A stretch of 64,000 nt of DNA from Micromonospora chersina (GTDB lineage Bacteria; Actinomycetota; Actinomycetes; Mycobacteriales; Micromonosporaceae). This document shows, piece by piece, positions 17,219 to 26,685 of the stretch. How positions within the stretch are numbered: the stretch's first letter is position 1; each line of letters opens with the position of its first letter. A model generated the notes under the pieces. It searched no databases. It was not told the origin of the DNA and was given only the letters and a program-made list of their open reading frames with translations. The translations under genes were made by a program, and so were the position numbers. The stretch spans positions 1,860,001 through 1,924,000 of the forward strand of contig NZ_FMIB01000002.1 of the NCBI RefSeq assembly GCF_900091475.1, read 5' to 3'.

Positions 17219-17269
17219 GGCGTACTCCTTGCGTCCCGCGCGGACCGCGCGGGGAGGTCGTGGGGGCGG

Positions 17270-17989
17270 CTACAGGCCGCGGGTGGGCGCGGCCGGGCGC
17301 GCGCCGCCGGTCCCCGACACCTCGACGAGGTACGGGTTGGTCACGCGCTCGCGGCCGATGGTGGTCTGCGGGCCGTGGCCGGGCAGGACGACCGTGTCGT
17401 CGGCCAGCGGGAGGACCTTCTCCCGGAGGCTGTCCAGCATGCGGGGCATGCTGCCGCCCGGCAGGTCGGTGCGGCCGATCGAGCCGGCGAAGAGCACGTC
17501 GCCGGAGAGGCAGATCTGGTCGGCCTCCCAGGGCGAGCCGGCGCCGGGCATCCGGAACAGCACCGACCCGCCGGTATGGCCGGGGGCGTGGTCGACGGTG
17601 ATCTCCAACCCGGCCAGCGACAGGGTCGCGCCGTCGGTCAGCTCCGCCACGTCGTCCGGCTCGGCGTAGGGCAGCCGCCCGCCGAAGAGCTGGGTGAGGT
17701 CCATCGAGAGCGCCTTGGACGGGTCGGCCAGCAGCTCCCGGTCCTCCGGGTGGACGTACGCAGGGATGCCCCGCGCGCCGCAGACCGGGGCCACCGAGAA
17801 GGTGTGGTCGAGGTGGCCGTGGGTGAGCAGCACGGCGGCCGGGTGCAGGCGGTGCTCGGCGAGCACGGCGTCGAGCCGGTCGAGCACCCCGATGCCGGGG
17901 TCGACCACCACGCACTGCTCCCCCGGTGCCGTCGCCACCACGTAGCAGTTGGTGCCGAAGGCGTCCGCGGGAAAGCCGGCCACGAGCAC
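17270..17989 (-). CDS. MBL-fold metallo-hydrolase (glyoxalase II-like)
   Basis: A 239-residue metallo-beta-lactamase-fold hydrolase. The metal motif THGHLDH (HxHxDH, about 56-62) is followed by HAPGHTGGS (third His), LSGDVLFAGSIGRTDLP (bridging Asp) and VLPGHGP (last His). This matches hydroxyacylglutathione-hydrolase-like proteins. Because actinobacteria use mycothiol, the substrate is probably a mycothiol or other thioester, not glutathione. The GTG start has GGGGAG upstream. It keeps the conserved place between hisS and the ppiB-like genes. Confidence 0.9.
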   Translation of the reverse strand: MLVAGFPADAFGTNCYVVATAPGEQCVVVDPGIGVLDRLDAVLAEHRLHPAAVLLTHGHLDHTFSVAPVCGARGIPAYVHPEDRELLADPSKALSMDLTQLFGGRLPYAEPDDVAELTDGATLSLAGLEITVDHAPGHTGGSVLFRMPGAGSPWEADQICLSGDVLFAGSIGRTDLPGGSMPRMLDSLREKVLPLADDTVVLPGHGPQTTIGRERVTNPYLVEVSGTGGARPAAPTRGL

Positions 17990-18249
17990 GTCCGCTCCCC
18001 TTCCGTCCAGGTCGTCGTCCCTGTCAGCAGCCTAGTCGCACGGGCGACCGGGTTTCGCCGACCACCGGCCCCACCCGCCCCGCCCGGCACAGTGACAACG
18101 CCCGATAAACCCAGGCCGGACCTCGTACACCACTTTCCCAGCCGGTACCCGTACACTCTGGCGGGCGTGTGGCGTGGCGCACCCTCCCGGCGGACGGACG
18201 GGCAGCGCCCGGCGCCGGCCAGAACCAGGGTAGAGGAAGGGGAGCACGG
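17990..18249. other. Divergent promoter region of MBL hydrolase and cyclophilin genes
   Basis: 260 bp with no convincing gene. It should hold both promoters. On the plus strand GTACACTCT near 18151 is a plausible -10 region for the cyclophilin gene. No clear operator was seen. Confidence 0.4.
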
Positions 18250-19119
18250 GTGGCTTCCAGCAGGGACCGGCAGCGCAAACTGGCGCGGGCCAAGCTCGAC
18301 CGGCAGCTCGCCCGGCGGGCCGCGGCCGCGAAGCGCCGCCGGCAGATCCAGGCCGGTGTCGGCGCCGCCGTGGTGCTCGCGCTGATCGTGGTCGGTTCGG
18401 CCTGGGCGCTCGGCGCCTTCGACTCCGAGCCGAAGAAGCAGGCCGCCGAGGACACCTGCCTCTGGACCCCGCAGGACGCCACGGCCAACACGAACCTCAA
18501 GGAGGTGGGCACCCCGCCCACCACTGGTCTGCCCACCGCCGGCACCCGCACGATGACGGTCACCACCAACCAGGGCGGCCCGATCACCGCCGACCTGGAC
18601 CTGGCCGCCGCCCCGTGCGGCGCGGCAAGCATCTCGTTCCTGGCCGGCAAGTCGTTCTACGACAACACCAAGTGCCACGAGATCACCACTGAGGGGGCGC
18701 TGCGCTGCGGCGACCCGAGCGGCAGCGGCATCGGCGGCCCGGCCTACTCGTTCTACAACGAGAACGTCCCCACCGCCCCCGAGGCCAGCCCCTCCGCCTC
18801 GCCGGCGCCGGCGCAGCCCCCGGCGTACCCGAAGGGCACGGTCGCCATGATCGGCAACCCGCCCGGCAGCAACGGCAGCCAGTTCCTGATCTTCTTCAAG
18901 GACTTCAACCCGCCCACCCCGGGCTACACGATCGTCGGCAAGGTCACCGGCGGCCTCGACGTGGTCGAGAAGATCGGCGCCCTGCCGACCGTGGACAATG
19001 GGAGTGGAGCCAAGGTCAAGCCGAAGACGGATGTGGTGATCCAGAGCCTCACCGTCGCCGAGCCGAACGCCGCGCCGGCCGCCACGAGCGCCCCGGCGGC
19101 GAGCCCCAGCGCCGGCTGA
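18250..19119 (+). CDS. Membrane-anchored cyclophilin-like protein, active site degenerate
   Basis: A 289-residue protein with a basic cytoplasmic N-terminus, one transmembrane helix (about 36-55) and an extracellular cyclophilin domain (about 98-275). Landmarks are GPITADLDL, FYDNTKCHEITTEG, CGDPSGSGIGGPAYSF, NGSQFLIFF and YTIVGKVTGGLDVVEKI. The catalytic Arg that follows the conserved His in isomerases (HR) is Glu144 here (CHE), so isomerase activity is doubtful. A Pro/Ser/Ala linker interrupts the domain near 177-192. It is the first of two tandem paralogues. The GTG start has AAGGGGAG before it. Confidence 0.88.
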   Translation: MASSRDRQRKLARAKLDRQLARRAAAAKRRRQIQAGVGAAVVLALIVVGSAWALGAFDSEPKKQAAEDTCLWTPQDATANTNLKEVGTPPTTGLPTAGTRTMTVTTNQGGPITADLDLAAAPCGAASISFLAGKSFYDNTKCHEITTEGALRCGDPSGSGIGGPAYSFYNENVPTAPEASPSASPAPAQPPAYPKGTVAMIGNPPGSNGSQFLIFFKDFNPPTPGYTIVGKVTGGLDVVEKIGALPTVDNGSGAKVKPKTDVVIQSLTVAEPNAAPAATSAPAASPSAG

Positions 19120-19185
19120 CCCGGCCCGCCCCACCCTGAGCAGCGGCGAGCACCGCCGTACCCGAGAAGCATGTGAGGAGTGACC

Positions 19186-20028
19186 GTGACGTCCACGAGA
19201 GAGCGGCAGCGCGCGGCGGCGCGGGCCCGCCTCGAGCGGGAGATGGCCGAGCGCGCCGCCAAGGCCCGCAAGCGCCGGCAGACCCAGGCCATCGTCGGCG
19301 CCGCGGCGGTGCTGGTGCTCGTCGTGGCCGGGACCGTCTGGCTCGCCACCTCGCTCGGCGGTGACGACGAGAAGCAGAACACCGCCGGCGGCGGCGACGG
19401 GTTCTCCCAGTGCGCGTTCACCGAGGTCCCCAAGGAGGGGCGCTCGAAGCAGATCAAGGACGTCGGGCTGCCCACGGCCCAGCAGGCCAACACGGGCACC
19501 CAGACCATGACGATCGACACCAACCTGGGCCCGATCACCGCCAAGATCGACCGCGGGAAGGTGCCCTGCACCGCGGGCAGCTTCACCCACCTGGCCAGCA
19601 AGGGCTTCTTCGACAACACCAAGTGCCACCGGCTCGTCACCGAGGGCATCAAGGTGCTCCAGTGCGGTGACCCGAGTGCGACCGGCAAGGGCTGGCGGGA
19701 GACCGACGGCACCGGCGGCCCGAGCTACAACCTGGCCGAGGAGAACCTGCCCACCGACAAGCGGCCCCCCTACCCGGAGGGCGTCATCGCCATGGCCAAC
19801 TCCGGCCAGCAGGGCAGCACCGGCAGCCAGTTCTTCATCGTGTACGGCGACTCCCAGCTCGACCCGAACTACACCGTGCTGGGCACGATCACCGGCGGCA
19901 TGGACGTGGTGAAGCAGGTCGCCGCGGCCGGTGACGACGGCGCCTTCGCCCAGCAGGCCGGTGGCGGTCACCCGAAGAAGGAGATCGTCGTCAACAAGCT
20001 CAGCATGAGCGACATCCAGGGCGGCTGA
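19186..20028 (+). CDS. Membrane-anchored cyclophilin-type peptidyl-prolyl isomerase (PpiB-like)
   Basis: A 280-residue protein with the same architecture as its upstream neighbour: basic N-terminus, one helix (about 35-55) and a surface-exposed cyclophilin domain. Here the catalytic His148-Arg149 pair is intact (CHRLVTEG), followed by QCGDPSATGKG, TGSQFFIVYGD and YTVLGTITGGMDVV. It should catalyse cis-trans isomerisation of X-Pro bonds in exported proteins. The GTG at 19186 is chosen over 19180 because GAGGAG (19175-19180) is 5 nt upstream. It matches the position of ppiB (Rv2582) beside relA in Mycobacterium. Confidence 0.92.
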   Translation: MTSTRERQRAAARARLEREMAERAAKARKRRQTQAIVGAAAVLVLVVAGTVWLATSLGGDDEKQNTAGGGDGFSQCAFTEVPKEGRSKQIKDVGLPTAQQANTGTQTMTIDTNLGPITAKIDRGKVPCTAGSFTHLASKGFFDNTKCHRLVTEGIKVLQCGDPSATGKGWRETDGTGGPSYNLAEENLPTDKRPPYPEGVIAMANSGQQGSTGSQFFIVYGDSQLDPNYTVLGTITGGMDVVKQVAAAGDDGAFAQQAGGGHPKKEIVVNKLSMSDIQGG

Positions 20029-20044
20029 GCCGCCCGTACGACGC

Positions 20045-20081
20045 GAAAGCGCCCGCCGGCTGACCGCCGGCGGGCGCTTTC
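20045..20081. terminator. Bidirectional terminator between cyclophilin and relA
   Basis: A perfect 15-bp stem (GAAAGCGCCCGCCGG and its complement) with a 7-nt loop, ending in TTTCC on the plus strand and beginning GAAA. It can serve both convergent genes. Confidence 0.85.
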
Positions 20082-20100
20082 CGTTGTTCCGGGGGCCGGC

Positions 20101-22560
20101 TCAGGCGCCCGAGGTGACCCGGTAGGCGTCGAAGACGCCGTCGACCTTGCGGACCGCGGCCAGCAGGTGCCCCAGGTGCTTCGGGTCGGCCATCTCGAAG
20201 CTGAACCGGCTCACCGCCACCCGGTCCCGGGTGGTGGTGACGGTCGCGGAGAGGATGTTGACCCGCTCGTCGGAGAGCACCCGGGTGACGTCCGCGAGGA
20301 GCTTGTGCCGGTCGAGGGCCTCCACCTGGATGGCGACCAGGAAGGTCGAGGCGGAGGTCAGCTTCCAGCTCACCTCGACCACCCGCTCGCTCTGCGCCCG
20401 CAGGTCCTCGGCGTTGGCGCAGTCGTCCCGGTGGACGCTCACCCCGCCGGAGCGGGTGACGAAGCCGAACACCGCGTCCGGCGGCACCGGGGTGCAGCAG
20501 CGGGCCAGCTTGATCCAGACGTCGCTGACCCCCCGGACCACCACGCCCGGGTCGGCGCTGCTCTGCCGGCTGCGCGGCGGCCGGGTGGCGACGGCGGTCT
20601 CGGCGATGTCCTCCGCCGCGCCCTCCTCGCCGCCGTACGCGGCCATCAGCTTCTGCACCACCGACTGCGCGGAGACCTGGCTGTCGCCGACCGCCGCGTA
20701 GAGCGAGGCCACGTCGGCCAGGTGCAGGTCCCGGGCGATCGCCATGAGCGCGTCCGAGGTGAGCATCCGCTGCAGCGGCATGCCCTGCTTGCGCATCGCC
20801 TTGACGATCGAGTCCTTGCCGGCCTCGATCGCCTCCTCCCGCCGCTCCTTGTTGAAGTACTGGCGGATCTTGGTGCGGGCGCGCGGGCTCTTGACGAAGC
20901 CCAGCCAGTCCTGCGTGGGGCCGGCCGTGTCGGACTTCGAGGTGAAGATCTCGATCACGTCGCCGTTGGAGAGCGTCGACTCCAGCGGCACCAGCTTGCC
21001 GTTGACCCGGGCGCCGATGCACTTGTGCCCGACCTCGGTGTGCACCGCGTACGCGAAGTCCACCGGCGTCGACCCGGTCGGCAACGGGATGACGTCGCCC
21101 TTCGGGGTGAAGACGTACACCTCCTGGCTGGACAGGTCGAACCGCAGCGCGTCGAGGAACTCGCTCGGGTCGGCCGCCTCGCGCTGCCAGTCCAGCAGCT
21201 GGCGCAGCCAGGTCATCTCGTCGATGTGCGCCGGCGGGCCGACCACCGGGGTGCCCTTGTGCTCCTTGTACTTCCAGTGCGCGGCGATGCCGAACTCGGC
21301 GGTGCGGTGCATCGCGTAGGTGCGGATCTGCATCTCCACCGGCTTGCCGGTGGGCCCGATGACCGTCGTGTGCAACGACTGGTACATGTTGAACTTGGGC
21401 ATGGCGATGTAGTCCTTGAACCGGCCCGGCACCGGCTGCCAGTTGGCGTGGATGACGCCCAGCGCCGCGTAGCAGTCCCGCACCGTGTCGACCAGGATCC
21501 GCACCCCGACCAGGTCGTAGATGTCGTTGAAGTCGCGCCCCCGCACGATCATCTTCTGGTAGATCGAGTAGAGGTGCTTCGGCCGGCCGGTGGTCTCCGC
21601 CTTGATCTTGGCGGCCTTCAGGTCGGTGGACACCTTCTGGGTCACCTGGCGCAGCAGCGCCTCACGCTGCGGCTGGTGCTCGCCGATCAGCCGGTTGATC
21701 TCCTCGAACCGCTTCGGGAACAGGGTGCCGAAGGCGAGGTCCTCCAGCTCCCACTTGATGGTGTTCATACCGAGGCGGTGGGCCAGCGGGGCGAGGATCT
21801 CCAGGGTCTCCTTGGCCTTCTGCTCCTGCTTGGGGCGGGGCAGGAAGGTCAGGGTACGCATGTTGTGCAGCCGATCGGCCAGCTTGATCACCAGGACGCG
21901 CGGGTCCTTGGCCATGGCCACGACCATCTTGCGGATCGTCTCCGCCTTGGCCGCGTCACCCAGCTTGACCTTGTCGAGCTTGGTGACGCCGTCGACCAGC
22001 AGGGCCACCTCGCCGCCGAAGTCGGCGCGCATCTGGTCGAGGGTGTATTCCGTGTCCTCGATCGTGTCGTGCAGCAGCGCCGCGACGAGCGTGGTGGTGT
22101 CCATGCCCAGGTTCGCCAGGATGGTCGCCACCGCGAGCGGGTGGGTGATGTAGGGGTCACCGGACTTGCGGTACTGACCCGAGTGCCACCGCGCGGCCGT
22201 GTCGAAGGCGCGCTGGAGCAGCCGGGCGTCGGCCTTGGGGTGGTTCTCGCGGTGGGTGGCGATCAGCGGCTCCAGCACCTCGCTGACCTGCGAGGTCTGC
22301 CAGGGCGCGTTGAACCGGGCCAGCCGGGCGCGCACCCTCCGGCCGGTCGGCGCGTTGGAGAGGGCGAAGCCGCCGGCGGGCGAGGGGTCCGCCCCGGCGT
22401 CGGTCGGGAACGGCACCACGACCGCGCCGCCGTCCGCCTGCCCGTCGGTGCCGGTCACCCGGGCCGGCGGGTTGCCGCCGCTCCGCTCGGTCACCGAGCC
22501 GTCCGCGTCGCCTGTCGGGTGCACCGTGCCCTCCACCGGAGGGACGACATCGTGGGACAC
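20101..22560 (-). CDS. relA: Bifunctional (p)ppGpp synthetase/hydrolase (Rel)
   Basis: An 819-residue stringent-response enzyme. It makes (p)ppGpp from ATP and GTP/GDP and also hydrolyses it. It has an HD hydrolase domain (about 115-270, His164-Asp165 in [12 protein letters not shown]), a synthetase domain (about 310-430) with RFKD (380-383) and YQSLHTTV, a TGS domain ([14 protein letters not shown]), a zinc-finger/helical region with [15 protein letters not shown], and a C-terminal ACT domain (about 740-819). The RxKD motif marks the bifunctional class. The GTG start is chosen because GAGGAGG precedes it by 4 nt. The 70-residue N-terminal extension is disordered. It lies downstream of apt across an unusual repeat-filled gap. 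Confidence 0.96.
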   Translation of the reverse strand: MSHDVVPPVEGTVHPTGDADGSVTERSGGNPPARVTGTDGQADGGAVVVPFPTDAGADPSPAGGFALSNAPTGRRVRARLARFNAPWQTSQVSEVLEPLIATHRENHPKADARLLQRAFDTAARWHSGQYRKSGDPYITHPLAVATILANLGMDTTTLVAALLHDTIEDTEYTLDQMRADFGGEVALLVDGVTKLDKVKLGDAAKAETIRKMVVAMAKDPRVLVIKLADRLHNMRTLTFLPRPKQEQKAKETLEILAPLAHRLGMNTIKWELEDLAFGTLFPKRFEEINRLIGEHQPQREALLRQVTQKVSTDLKAAKIKAETTGRPKHLYSIYQKMIVRGRDFNDIYDLVGVRILVDTVRDCYAALGVIHANWQPVPGRFKDYIAMPKFNMYQSLHTTVIGPTGKPVEMQIRTYAMHRTAEFGIAAHWKYKEHKGTPVVGPPAHIDEMTWLRQLLDWQREAADPSEFLDALRFDLSSQEVYVFTPKGDVIPLPTGSTPVDFAYAVHTEVGHKCIGARVNGKLVPLESTLSNGDVIEIFTSKSDTAGPTQDWLGFVKSPRARTKIRQYFNKERREEAIEAGKDSIVKAMRKQGMPLQRMLTSDALMAIARDLHLADVASLYAAVGDSQVSAQSVVQKLMAAYGGEEGAAEDIAETAVATRPPRSRQSSADPGVVVRGVSDVWIKLARCCTPVPPDAVFGFVTRSGGVSVHRDDCANAEDLRAQSERVVEVSWKLTSASTFLVAIQVEALDRHKLLADVTRVLSDERVNILSATVTTTRDRVAVSRFSFEMADPKHLGHLLAAVRKVDGVFDAYRVTSGA

Positions 22561-22905
22561 CGGCCTCCTCACCGCTCGCCGGGATGCGCCGGCCGTCCGG
22601 CCGACATCCTGTCCAACCGGCCGAGGGGCCGGAGTTGTTCCGCGCCGGTCACCGGGGGCCTCGCGGCCCCGGCGGCCCCGCACCGCCGGACGGTCACCCG
22701 CCCGGTCAGGCCGCCGAGCGGTCTCCCACCCGGTCAAACCGCCGGACGGTCACCCGCCCGGTCAGGCCGCCGAGCGGTCTCCCACCCGGTCAAACCGCCG
22801 GACGGTCACCCGCCCGGTCAAGCAAAGGGCAATGCTACCCGTACGCAGGGTACGCCGCCGCTCCGCCGGACGGACCGCGCCGGGTCGGCCCGACGGGCCG
22901 GTGGG
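22561..22905. other. 345-bp relA-apt gap with a tandem repeat and no gene
   Basis: There is no convincing coding sequence here. The middle is filled by a 28-bp tandem repeat (22683-22820). The relA ribosome site lies at its left end. The right part contains an AT-richer patch (AAAGGGCAATGCTACCCG, about 22825-22842) that may hold a relA promoter on the minus strand. Confidence 0.6.
22683..22820. repeat. Tandem repeat, 28-bp half-units alternating A-B-A-B-A
   Basis: A 56-bp unit is repeated exactly from 22683 and 22739, with a 26-bp third copy from 22795. Each unit splits into two related 28-mers, both beginning CCGCCG and ending CCCGGTCA plus two bases, so five 28-bp copies alternate in two versions. 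It lies in the leader region of relA, downstream of apt. Confidence 0.9.
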
Positions 22906-23514
22906 TCAAACGGTCAGCAGGGCATGGACCGGACGCGGGGCGAGTCGCTCGCGCCCCTTGAGGAAGCCGAGTTCCATGAGCACGGTGAAGCCGGCCACCG
23001 TGCCGCCGGCCCGCTCCACCAGGTCGAGGGTGGCCTCGGCGGTGCCGCCGGTGGCGAGCACGTCGTCCAGGACGAGGACCCGGTGGCCGGCCGTGAAGGC
23101 GTCCTGGTGCACCTCCAGCGTCGCCTCGCCGTATTCGAGGGCGTACGACGCCGAGTGGGTGGCCCGGGGCAGCTTGCCGGCCTTGCGCACCGGCACCACG
23201 CCCACCCCGGTGGCGTACGCGACGGCCGCGGCGAGCACGAACCCGCGCGCCTCGATGCCCACCACCGCGTCGAACGAGTCCCGCCCGTGGTACGCGATGA
23301 TCCCGTCGATCACCTCACGGAAGGCCGCGCCGTCGGCGAACAGCGGCATCAGGTCCTTGAACATGACGCCGGGCTTCGGGAAGTCCGGCACGTCCAGCAC
23401 CCGGCTGGCGACCAGTCGGGCGACCTCCGGGCCGCTGTCTCCCCGTACCCCGGTGGTGTGGGTCTCCGTCACGGTGCGTCCCATGTCCTCTCGAACGACG
23501 GCGGCGTCCGTCAT
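22906..23514 (-). CDS. apt: Adenine phosphoribosyltransferase
   Basis: A 202-residue type I phosphoribosyltransferase that makes AMP from adenine and PRPP. The PRPP-binding motif is VLVLDDVLATGGTA (147-160). Upstream lie FPKPGVMFKDLMPLF (adenine side) and GIEARGFVLAAAVAY. The N-terminus carries about 30 extra residues compared with the E. coli enzyme; an internal ATG at 23484 (MGRTVTETHT) is an alternative start. It sits between secF and relA, the normal actinobacterial arrangement (Rv2583c-Rv2584c in M. tuberculosis). Confidence 0.96.
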   Translation of the reverse strand: MTDAAVVREDMGRTVTETHTTGVRGDSGPEVARLVASRVLDVPDFPKPGVMFKDLMPLFADGAAFREVIDGIIAYHGRDSFDAVVGIEARGFVLAAAVAYATGVGVVPVRKAGKLPRATHSASYALEYGEATLEVHQDAFTAGHRVLVLDDVLATGGTAEATLDLVERAGGTVAGFTVLMELGFLKGRERLAPRPVHALLTV

Positions 23515-23567
23515 GCCGCTTTCACAGCATGGCGGACGCCGTCCGGTCGATCTCTACCGGGTGTGGG

Positions 23568-24761
23568 TCAGCGGCGCTTCCCGCCACCGGGCCGGTTGCC
23601 CCCGCCGCCGGCGGGACGCCCGCCCCGGGCGCCGCTGGGGCGCTTGGCGGCCGGCCGGGCGCCGACCTTCGGGGCGGCGCCGGCCAGGGCGGCCGCCTCG
23701 GGGTCGATGGTCTCCTCGGCGGTGGCCGCCGCGGACCGCGGGGCGCCCTTCGGGGTGACCTCGCCGCGGGCGATGGCGCCCCGGCGGGCCAGCACCCGCT
23801 TGTTGTGGGCGCTGATCCGCGGGTCCTGGTTCTTCAGCAGCACCAGCAGCGGGGTGGCCAGCAGGATCGAGGTCAGGAAGGCGACCGCCATACCGACGAA
23901 GAGCACCAGACCCAGGTCCTTCAGGGTGCCCGCGCCGAGCAGGCCGGCACCGATGAAGAGCAGACCGCCGACCGGGAGCAGGGCGACCACCGAGGTGTTC
24001 AGCGACCGCATGAGGCTCTGGTTCAGCGCCAGGTTGGCCGCCTCGCCGTAGGTGTGGTTGTTGTTGGCGGTGATGCCCCGGGTGTTCTCCTGGACCTTGT
24101 CGAAGACCACCACCACGTCGTAGAGCGCGAAGCCCAGGATGGTGAGGAAGCCGATGATCGTCGACGGGGTGACCTCGAAGCCGACCAGCGAGTAGATGCC
24201 GGCCGTGAGCACCAGGTTGGTGAACAGCGACGCGATCGCGGCGGCAGCCATCCGCCACTCGAAGCGGAGGATCAGGTAGATCGCCACCACCGCGACGAAG
24301 ATCAGCAGACCGAGCAGGGCGCGGGACGTGACCTGACTGCCCCACGCCTCGGAGACCTGGCTGCCGCTGATCTGGTCGGCCTGGATGCCGAACGACTGCG
24401 CCATCTCGGTCTTGACCTCGTTGGCCTGCTCCGCGGTGAGCTGCCCGGTGCGCAGCTCGTAGTACTCACCGCTGGTGCTGCCGACCTTCTGCGCGGTGAC
24501 CACCTCGGCGCCGCCGCCCTTGGCGGCGAGCGCGGCGTCGACCTTCGCCTCGGCCTGCTCCAGGGTGCCGACGCTGGCCGGCACCTGGAACGAGTTGCCG
24601 CCCGCGAACTCGATGCCGAGGCTGAAACCCCGGACCGCGAAGCTCAGCACGGCGATCAGCACCAGCACACCGGCGACGGCGAACCACAGCTTGCGCCGGC
24701 CGACGATGTTGAGATCGGCCTCGCCCCGGTAGAGCCGGGACGCCAGACCACTCTTAGCCAT
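23568..24761 (-). CDS. secF: Protein translocase subunit SecF
   Basis: A 397-residue membrane subunit of SecDF, which uses proton motive force to pull exported proteins out of the Sec channel. There is a first helix at about 25-43, a periplasmic P1-like domain, and five more helices from about 150 onward. The signatures GIEFAGGNSFQV and TILGFALYDVVVVFDKVQEN are clear. The C-terminal 75 residues are a basic Gly/Pro/Ala-rich cytoplasmic tail. The start lies 1 nt past the secD stop (TGAGATG), so translation is coupled. Confidence 0.96.
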   Translation of the reverse strand: MAKSGLASRLYRGEADLNIVGRRKLWFAVAGVLVLIAVLSFAVRGFSLGIEFAGGNSFQVPASVGTLEQAEAKVDAALAAKGGGAEVVTAQKVGSTSGEYYELRTGQLTAEQANEVKTEMAQSFGIQADQISGSQVSEAWGSQVTSRALLGLLIFVAVVAIYLILRFEWRMAAAAIASLFTNLVLTAGIYSLVGFEVTPSTIIGFLTILGFALYDVVVVFDKVQENTRGITANNNHTYGEAANLALNQSLMRSLNTSVVALLPVGGLLFIGAGLLGAGTLKDLGLVLFVGMAVAFLTSILLATPLLVLLKNQDPRISAHNKRVLARRGAIARGEVTPKGAPRSAAATAEETIDPEAAALAGAAPKVGARPAAKRPSGARGGRPAGGGGNRPGGGKRR

Positions 24762-24762
24762 C

Positions 24763-26685
24763 TCAGGCCTCCTTGACGCGCGGGTTGCGGGCGGCGCCCG
24801 ACTCGGCCGACCGGGCCGGCAGGGCCCGGCCGAGGCCGCTGACCCGCGGGGACAGGAACGCCCGGGTGCGGGCGAACATCGTCATGATCGGGTGACGGAA
24901 GAGGAACACGACGACCAGGTCGAGGACGGTCGCCAGGCCGAGCGCGAAGGCGAAGCCCTTCACCGCGCCGACCGAGACGATGTAGAGCACCACGGCCGAC
25001 ATCAGGGTGATGGCGTTCGCCGAGATGATCGTCCGGCGGGCGCGGACCCACGCACGCGGCACCGCGCTGCGCGGGCTGCGCCCCTCGCGGATCTCGTCCT
25101 TGAGCCGCTCGAAGTAGATGACGAACGAGTCCGCCGCCACACCGAGTGAGACGATCATGCCGGCGATGCCGGCGAGCGTGAGGGTGAACCCGATCGACCG
25201 GCCGAGCACGACCAGCGCGCCGAAGACCAGCAGCGCCGAGAGCACCAGGCTCAGGAAGATGACCGAGCCGAGCAGCCGGTAGTAGAAGAACGAGTAGATG
25301 ATGACCAGCAGCATGCCGATGCCGGCCGCGAGCAGACCCGCCTTGAGGTGGCTGTCGCCCAGCGTCGCGGTGACGTTCTGCTGCTCCTGCGGCTCGAAGG
25401 TCACCGGCAGGGCGCCGTAGCGCAGCTGGCTGGCCAGCGCGTTGGCGGTCTTGTTGTCGAAGCTGCCGGTGATCTGCGAGTCACCGGTCAGCACGCCCTG
25501 GATCTCCGGGGACGAGACGATCTCGTTGTCCAGCACCACGGCGACCCGGCACTTGCCGTCCTGGCCGAGCGCGGTCTGGTCGCAGGCCTGACCCTCGTTG
25601 TTGAACGCCTCGCGGGTGAGCGCGGTCCACTTCTCCTGGCCCTTGCCGGTGAAGTTCAGGCTGACCACCCAGGAGCTGGTCTGGTCGAGCACGGCGTTGG
25701 CGTCGTCGACGTCGGTGCCGAGCACCTTGGCCTTGTCGAGCAGGTACTTGGCGCCGGACTCGCAGGCCACGGCCTGCTGGTTCTCGTCCTTGATCGAGGC
25801 CGCCGGCCGGTTGTCGAGCTGCTGGCAGGTGATGGTCGGGACGTTGAACTGGATCCCGACCGGCAGCACCGCGACCTCCTGCGGGGAGAGCGTGCCGAAC
25901 GGCTTGAGCTTGTCGGCCAGCGACGGGTCGGCCGTGAGGTCGGCCGGCGCCTGGAGGCCGGAGGCGGCGGCCCAGGCCGCGGCGCCCACCTTCTGCTCGA
26001 TGGCCTTGCGCTGCTGCTCGATGCTCTGCGGCACCGGCTCGGCGCTGGCGCTCGGGCTCGGCGCGGCGGCGCTCGGCGTGGCCGACGGGGTCGGCGCGGC
26101 GGCGCTGGCGCTCGGCGTCGGCGCCATGCCGCCCTGACCGCCGGCGCTCGGCGACGCGGTGGCCTTGGGCGCGGCGCTGCCGGACGGCTGCGGGCTCGCG
26201 CTGCCGGACGGGGCCGGGGTGGCGCTGCCCGACGGGGCCGGGGTGGCGCTGGCCGTCGGGGCCGGCGCGGCGGCGGCGCCGCTGCCGTCGGTGGCCTTGA
26301 GCACCTTGCGGAAGCGCAGCTCGGCGGCCTCACCGACGTTCGTCAGGTCCCGGTTCTGACCGGGCAGGGAGATGACGATGTTCCGGTTGCCCTCGGTGAC
26401 CACCTCGGCCTCGGCCACGCCGTAGGCGTTGACCCGGTTCTCGATGATCTGCCGCGCCTCTTCGAGGTTGGCGGAGGTCGGGGGCTTGCCGTCCACGCTG
26501 TTGGTGGCCTCGAGCGTCAGCCGGGTGCCACCGATGAGGTCCAGGCCGAGCCGGGGCTCCAGCCGATCCTTCCAGCCACCGCTGGCGCCGCCCGAGAAGA
26601 ACACCAAAAGATAGAGGACGACGAAGATGAACCCGAGCACGGCGAGCTGCCGTCCGGGGCGCATCTGTCCCTGAGGTGGTGCCAC
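24763..26685 (-). CDS. secD: Protein translocase subunit SecD
   Basis: A 640-residue partner of SecF. It has a first helix (13-30), the RLGLDLIGGTRLTLEA motif (45-60), a long extracytoplasmic domain, then five helices from about 450 carrying ATLGDSHLKAGLLAAGIGM and the proton-pathway GVAADSFVIYFERLKDE. Residues about 134-220 are a low-complexity Ala/Pro/Ser insertion with repeated TPAPSGSA, which is absent from short homologues. The GTG at 26685 is chosen for its AGGA site; an ATG 7 codons later is possible. It heads the secD-secF pair. yajC lies 223 bp upstream. Confidence 0.95.
   Translation of the reverse strand: MAPPQGQMRPGRQLAVLGFIFVVLYLLVFFSGGASGGWKDRLEPRLGLDLIGGTRLTLEATNSVDGKPPTSANLEEARQIIENRVNAYGVAEAEVVTEGNRNIVISLPGQNRDLTNVGEAAELRFRKVLKATDGSGAAAAPAPTASATPAPSGSATPAPSGSASPQPSGSAAPKATASPSAGGQGGMAPTPSASAAAPTPSATPSAAAPSPSASAEPVPQSIEQQRKAIEQKVGAAAWAAASGLQAPADLTADPSLADKLKPFGTLSPQEVAVLPVGIQFNVPTITCQQLDNRPAASIKDENQQAVACESGAKYLLDKAKVLGTDVDDANAVLDQTSSWVVSLNFTGKGQEKWTALTREAFNNEGQACDQTALGQDGKCRVAVVLDNEIVSSPEIQGVLTGDSQITGSFDNKTANALASQLRYGALPVTFEPQEQQNVTATLGDSHLKAGLLAAGIGMLLVIIYSFFYYRLLGSVIFLSLVLSALLVFGALVVLGRSIGFTLTLAGIAGMIVSLGVAADSFVIYFERLKDEIREGRSPRSAVPRAWVRARRTIISANAITLMSAVVLYIVSVGAVKGFAFALGLATVLDLVVVFLFRHPIMTMFARTRAFLSPRVSGLGRALPARSAESGAARNPRVKEA

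Noticed and set aside
22683..22820. CRISPR array
   Set aside because: The 28-bp units follow each other directly with no unique spacers, and no cas genes are nearby.
20167..24051. 1294-codon plus-strand frame across relA, apt and secF
   Set aside because: It crosses three well-supported minus-strand genes and an intergenic repeat; an artefact of GC content.
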